The notes beneath the pieces were generated by a model that saw nothing but the letters and a program-made list of their open reading frames with translations, did not search any database and was not told the origin of the DNA. Made by a program: the position numbers and the translations under genes. Source: JBGCDD01 sp045105075 (GTDB taxonomy: Bacteria; Pseudomonadota; Alphaproteobacteria; Rhodobacterales; Rhodobacteraceae). From it: 7,259 nucleotides of DNA. The first letter of the stretch is position 1; every line of letters begins with the position of its first letter. Shown piece by piece: positions 5,783 through 7,259 of this stretch. The stretch covers positions 1 through 7,259 of the forward strand of contig JBGCDD010000234.1 in assembly GCA_045105075.1 (NCBI GenBank). Direction: 5' to 3'.

Positions 5783-5843
5783 CGGCTGCGGCACGCAGAA
5801 TTCTCGCCTAACGTTGGTCGCAGCCGGGCGGCACCGTTCCGCC
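5783..5843 (+). terminator. Two hairpins after trmL
   Basis: CGGCTGCG (5783-5790) and CGCAGCCG (5819-5826) are a perfect 8-bp inverted repeat with a 28-base loop, beginning right after the trmL stop. A second stem, GGCGG (5827-5831) with CCGCC (5839-5843) and a seven-base loop, follows immediately. AAACTAAAATTTG comes next at 5851-5863, AT-rich but not a T-run. The pair probably marks the end of the trmL transcript; a structured leader for the next gene is possible. Confidence 0.38.
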
Positions 5844-5892
5844 TGACGACAAACTAAAATTTGAACACGATGGCGCCAATTTTCTTACGCAT

Positions 5893-6960
5893 TTGGTAAG
5901 TATCACAGAGCTAGAGTGCCGTTTTACTGGCCATCTTCCGGCCCGCTGGAGACGTATTTTGAACCTATTGCTCCAAACTCACTCGCTGGCTTTCAGGGCG
6001 ATCCCGTATCTGCTCATGTCCAAGATTTTCTTCGAGGTGAAGTGGAACATTGTGGGTGGTTTCGCGGGCGTATTATGCGCCCTGGGCGTCCTGGTCTCAC
6101 CGGTGTTTTTCATATTGCTGCCAATTCCAGTCATCTACTCGCAGACCGCCATCGCGCTGGGAACACTGCATTCGTTGTTGACCTATGTTGGCCTATCAAA
6201 ACAATTTTTTGCCGATCACCTTCAACAAGAGGTGCTCAAAGTCACGTTCGTTCGGGCGTTGGGCTACGTCCTTGTCTGCGGGCTCATTACGATCTGTTTG
6301 CTCATGATTTATGGATTTGGCGATCTGCGGATTTGGGTCATGGATCCCGCAAAGGGCTTTCAAGCCGATATGATCCGTCTGGAAAACGGGATTGTTCCGA
6401 TCAGTGGCACCGCTTTGGGTCTGTTGGTGGGCCTGACATTGATGCTCGAGGCCACGATGGCGGTCCCAATGGCCGCAGCCGCCTATGGTCTCGGAACCAG
6501 ATCGCACGGCTTTAACGGACTCTGGGGACTTGGACACAGCTGGCCATCTGTTTTGGGATGTTGGGCGCCGCTCACCATCCTGTGGGCGGTCTTGTTGCTG
6601 ATCATGCCCATGTTGTTTTTTGAGGGGTCGTTGACCGAGGCGTGGGGTCAAATGCTAAAGGAACAGACCGCGCCGCCGCCCGCTGGCGCCATCAGTTCCG
6701 ATGGGCATGACGATGGGCTGGGATGGACCCATCCTGGAATTCTGGTGCTGTTGCTTCTGAGCCTTTTGGGCATCGTGGCGACACCGCTTTGGGCCGCGAC
6801 CTGTGTCATATTCTTTCGCACCAAACTGGGTGATGACGAAATGGAGGAAACCCAGCAAGTTGCGGCCAACAAGGAACGTCAGGTCGAACGCCAGGACAAC
6901 CGCCGGGAAACAATCCGCAGTCTCAGGCAGCAGCGCATGCCGTCCCGTTGGAAAACTTGA
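5893..6960 (+). CDS. Unrecognised multi-pass membrane protein
   Basis: I do not recognise this family. The frame encodes up to 355 residues from a TTG at 5893. About five hydrophobic segments are visible, at roughly 54-82, 122-142, 168-192, 219-243 and 281-307. Loops include DPAKGFQADMIRLENG (151-166) and a GLG/HSWP-containing stretch (204-219). A proline/glycine-rich linker (260-280, PPPAGAISSDGHDDG) precedes the last segment. The C-terminal tail of about 45 residues (309-355) is highly charged, rich in Gln, Arg and Glu (ETQQVAANKERQVERQDNRR), likely helical and cytoplasmic. The start is unsettled: the frame is open from 5812 but has no ATG until 6016 (MSKIFFEVKW), and neither TTG 5893 nor ATG 6016 has a clear ribosome binding site. 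A GTG at 6052 has GAGGTGA some ten bases upstream. The gene stands alone between trmL and IS debris. No function is proposed. Confidence 0.72.
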   Translation: MVSITELECRFTGHLPARWRRILNLLLQTHSLAFRAIPYLLMSKIFFEVKWNIVGGFAGVLCALGVLVSPVFFILLPIPVIYSQTAIALGTLHSLLTYVGLSKQFFADHLQQEVLKVTFVRALGYVLVCGLITICLLMIYGFGDLRIWVMDPAKGFQADMIRLENGIVPISGTALGLLVGLTLMLEATMAVPMAAAAYGLGTRSHGFNGLWGLGHSWPSVLGCWAPLTILWAVLLLIMPMLFFEGSLTEAWGQMLKEQTAPPPAGAISSDGHDDGLGWTHPGILVLLLLSLLGIVATPLWAATCVIFFRTKLGDDEMEETQQVAANKERQVERQDNRRETIRSLRQQRMPSRWKT

Positions 6961-7021
6961 GGCACCAACACGGCTTGGCCACGCGCGTGTTCACAACGGT
7001 GTTTTTCTGTGCTGGACTTGC
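6961..7021. other. Intergenic stretch after the membrane-protein gene
   Basis: No gene is visible here. AACACG (6967-6972) and CGTGTT (6986-6991) form a 6-bp inverted repeat, followed by GTTTTT at 7001-7006. This could be a weak terminator for the membrane-protein gene, but the T-run is nine bases away from the stem, so support is poor. Confidence 0.2.
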
Positions 7022-7120
7022 TGAGCAATGGACCAAGTCGGCTGTGGTCCATCGTTCAAACATCAGCAAAGCCGTTTCGGCCAAGGATTTGTGAGCCAAA
7101 GCCCGGTTAACAGACCAGCT
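7022..7120 (-). pseudogene. Probable IS3-type transposase OrfB (integrase core) fragment
   Basis: The minus strand encodes SWSVNRALAHKSLAETALLM followed by FERWTTADLVHCS. This resembles the stretch of IS3-family OrfB between the first two catalytic acids, normally G-W-S-(V/M)...L...A-L-x-x-A...(L/V)-(V/I)-H-(H/S)-S-D-x-G. The fragment is about 33 residues. The aspartate expected after H-x-S is missing (HCSA), and no integrase homology continues beyond 7022, so it is a dead remnant. Its upstream side breaks off at about 7120, exactly where the plus-strand IS3-like element seems to begin. Recognition is by motif spacing only and could be coincidental. Confidence 0.4.
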
Positions 7121-7259
7121 GACCTGAGACCTTAAAACTCCTCCACTTTTGAGTAGGATCCGTCCCAAGCATTGGAGACGGAAGATGAAGAAGTCACGGT
7201 TCAGCGAAGAACAGATCATGCACTGCCCGGCAGGCGATTGCGTCACGCCAGAGGCGTGC
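7120..7259 (+). mobile_element. Left end of an IS3-family insertion sequence (runs off the window)
   Basis: A TG-starting terminus (TGACCTGAGACC, from 7120) precedes a 65-base leader and the OrfA start at 7185. IS3-family elements commonly begin 5'-TG and place OrfA 40-80 bases inside. The left limit is placed at 7120 because the minus-strand OrfB-like fragment loses its frame character there. The right end, OrfB and the matching inverted repeat lie beyond the window, so the terminal repeat could not be confirmed. Confidence 0.45.
7185..7259 (+). CDS. IS3-family transposase OrfA, N-terminus (partial, probably degraded)
   Basis: Twenty-five codons begin at the ATG at 7185, preceded by GGAGACGGAAG. 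The start MKKSRFSEEQI is a classic opening of IS3-family (IS407-type) OrfA proteins, which bind the element ends through an HTH. Intact relatives continue with a helix such as I-x-x-L-(R/K)-(Q/E)-A-x-x-G-x-P-x-x-x-(V/L)-C. Here the residues after EEQI (MHCPAGDCVTPEAC) fit only with small insertions and deletions; in an adjacent frame GCACTG...CGGCAGGCG resembles the missing A-L-R-Q-A. The copy is therefore probably frameshifted, or is a divergent member. It continues past the window edge, so intactness cannot be judged. Confidence 0.65.
   Translation, partial: MKKSRFSEEQIMHCPAGDCVTPEAC

Noticed and set aside
5916..6515. Second plus-strand frame of 199 codons over the membrane-protein gene
   Set aside because: Its first 40 codons look protein-like, but it loses to the 5893 frame, which has coherent membrane segments. 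GC at the third codon position is also lower in the early part.
6196..6651. Minus-strand open frame of 151 codons
   Set aside because: Antisense to the membrane protein; Gln/His/Arg-rich low-meaning translation and no ribosome binding site.
1..7259. CRISPR array, tRNA, rRNA, riboswitch or a defence/toxin-antitoxin system
   Set aside because: I saw no regularly spaced repeats, cloverleaf-like sequence, conserved riboswitch core, or protein motifs of such systems on either strand.

Overview
The window looks like a chromosomal segment of an alphaproteobacterium, most likely Rhodobacteraceae of the Roseobacter clade. This rests on moderate GC content, the protein families and their style, and insertion-sequence debris. 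An IS-rich genus such as Octadecabacter would fit, but that is a guess. All genes are ordinary chromosomal accessory or housekeeping types; I see no phage, CRISPR, tRNA or rRNA.

Layout. (a) 1-299: 3' end of a formylglycine-generating (sulfatase-activating) enzyme with both active-site cysteines, cut by the window edge. (b) 449-1276: an Fe(II)/2-oxoglutarate dioxygenase of the TauD/TfdA family with a complete metal and co-substrate set; a perfect 9-bp dyad lies upstream. (c) 1277-1661: a scar region holding a perfect 22-bp hairpin flanked by 7-bp direct repeats, the N-terminus of an IS30-like transposase (minus strand) that loses homology at the hairpin edge, and a short PGD-containing coding remnant. 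(d) 1662-2864: a divergent pair, a RidA-family protein (minus) and a WYL-domain regulator (plus), sharing an 87-bp intergenic region with a near-perfect operator-like palindrome. (e) 2967-3902: an exported PHB-depolymerase/LpqC-type esterase followed by a hairpin. (f) 4058-5218: a saccharopine-dehydrogenase-like NAD(P)-binding oxidoreductase with its own recognisable promoter. (g) 5309-5782: TrmL, the wobble-position tRNA 2'-O-methyltransferase, followed by hairpins. (h) 5893-6960: an unrecognised multi-pass membrane protein with an uncertain start. (i) 6961-7259: IS debris, a probable minus-strand IS3-type OrfB fragment apparently interrupted by the left end of a second, plus-strand IS3-type element whose OrfA N-terminus runs off the window.

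How the genes relate. The only clear regulatory unit is the WYL regulator/RidA divergon, which the shared palindrome suggests is locally controlled. The FGE and TauD-type genes are compatible with organosulfur (sulfate ester/sulfonate) acquisition, but this is inference because no sulfatase or transporter is visible. The esterase, oxidoreductase, trmL and membrane-protein genes appear to be separate transcription units. No previously undescribed multi-gene system is evident. The most unusual parts are the scar at 1319-1512 and the nested IS junction near 7120.
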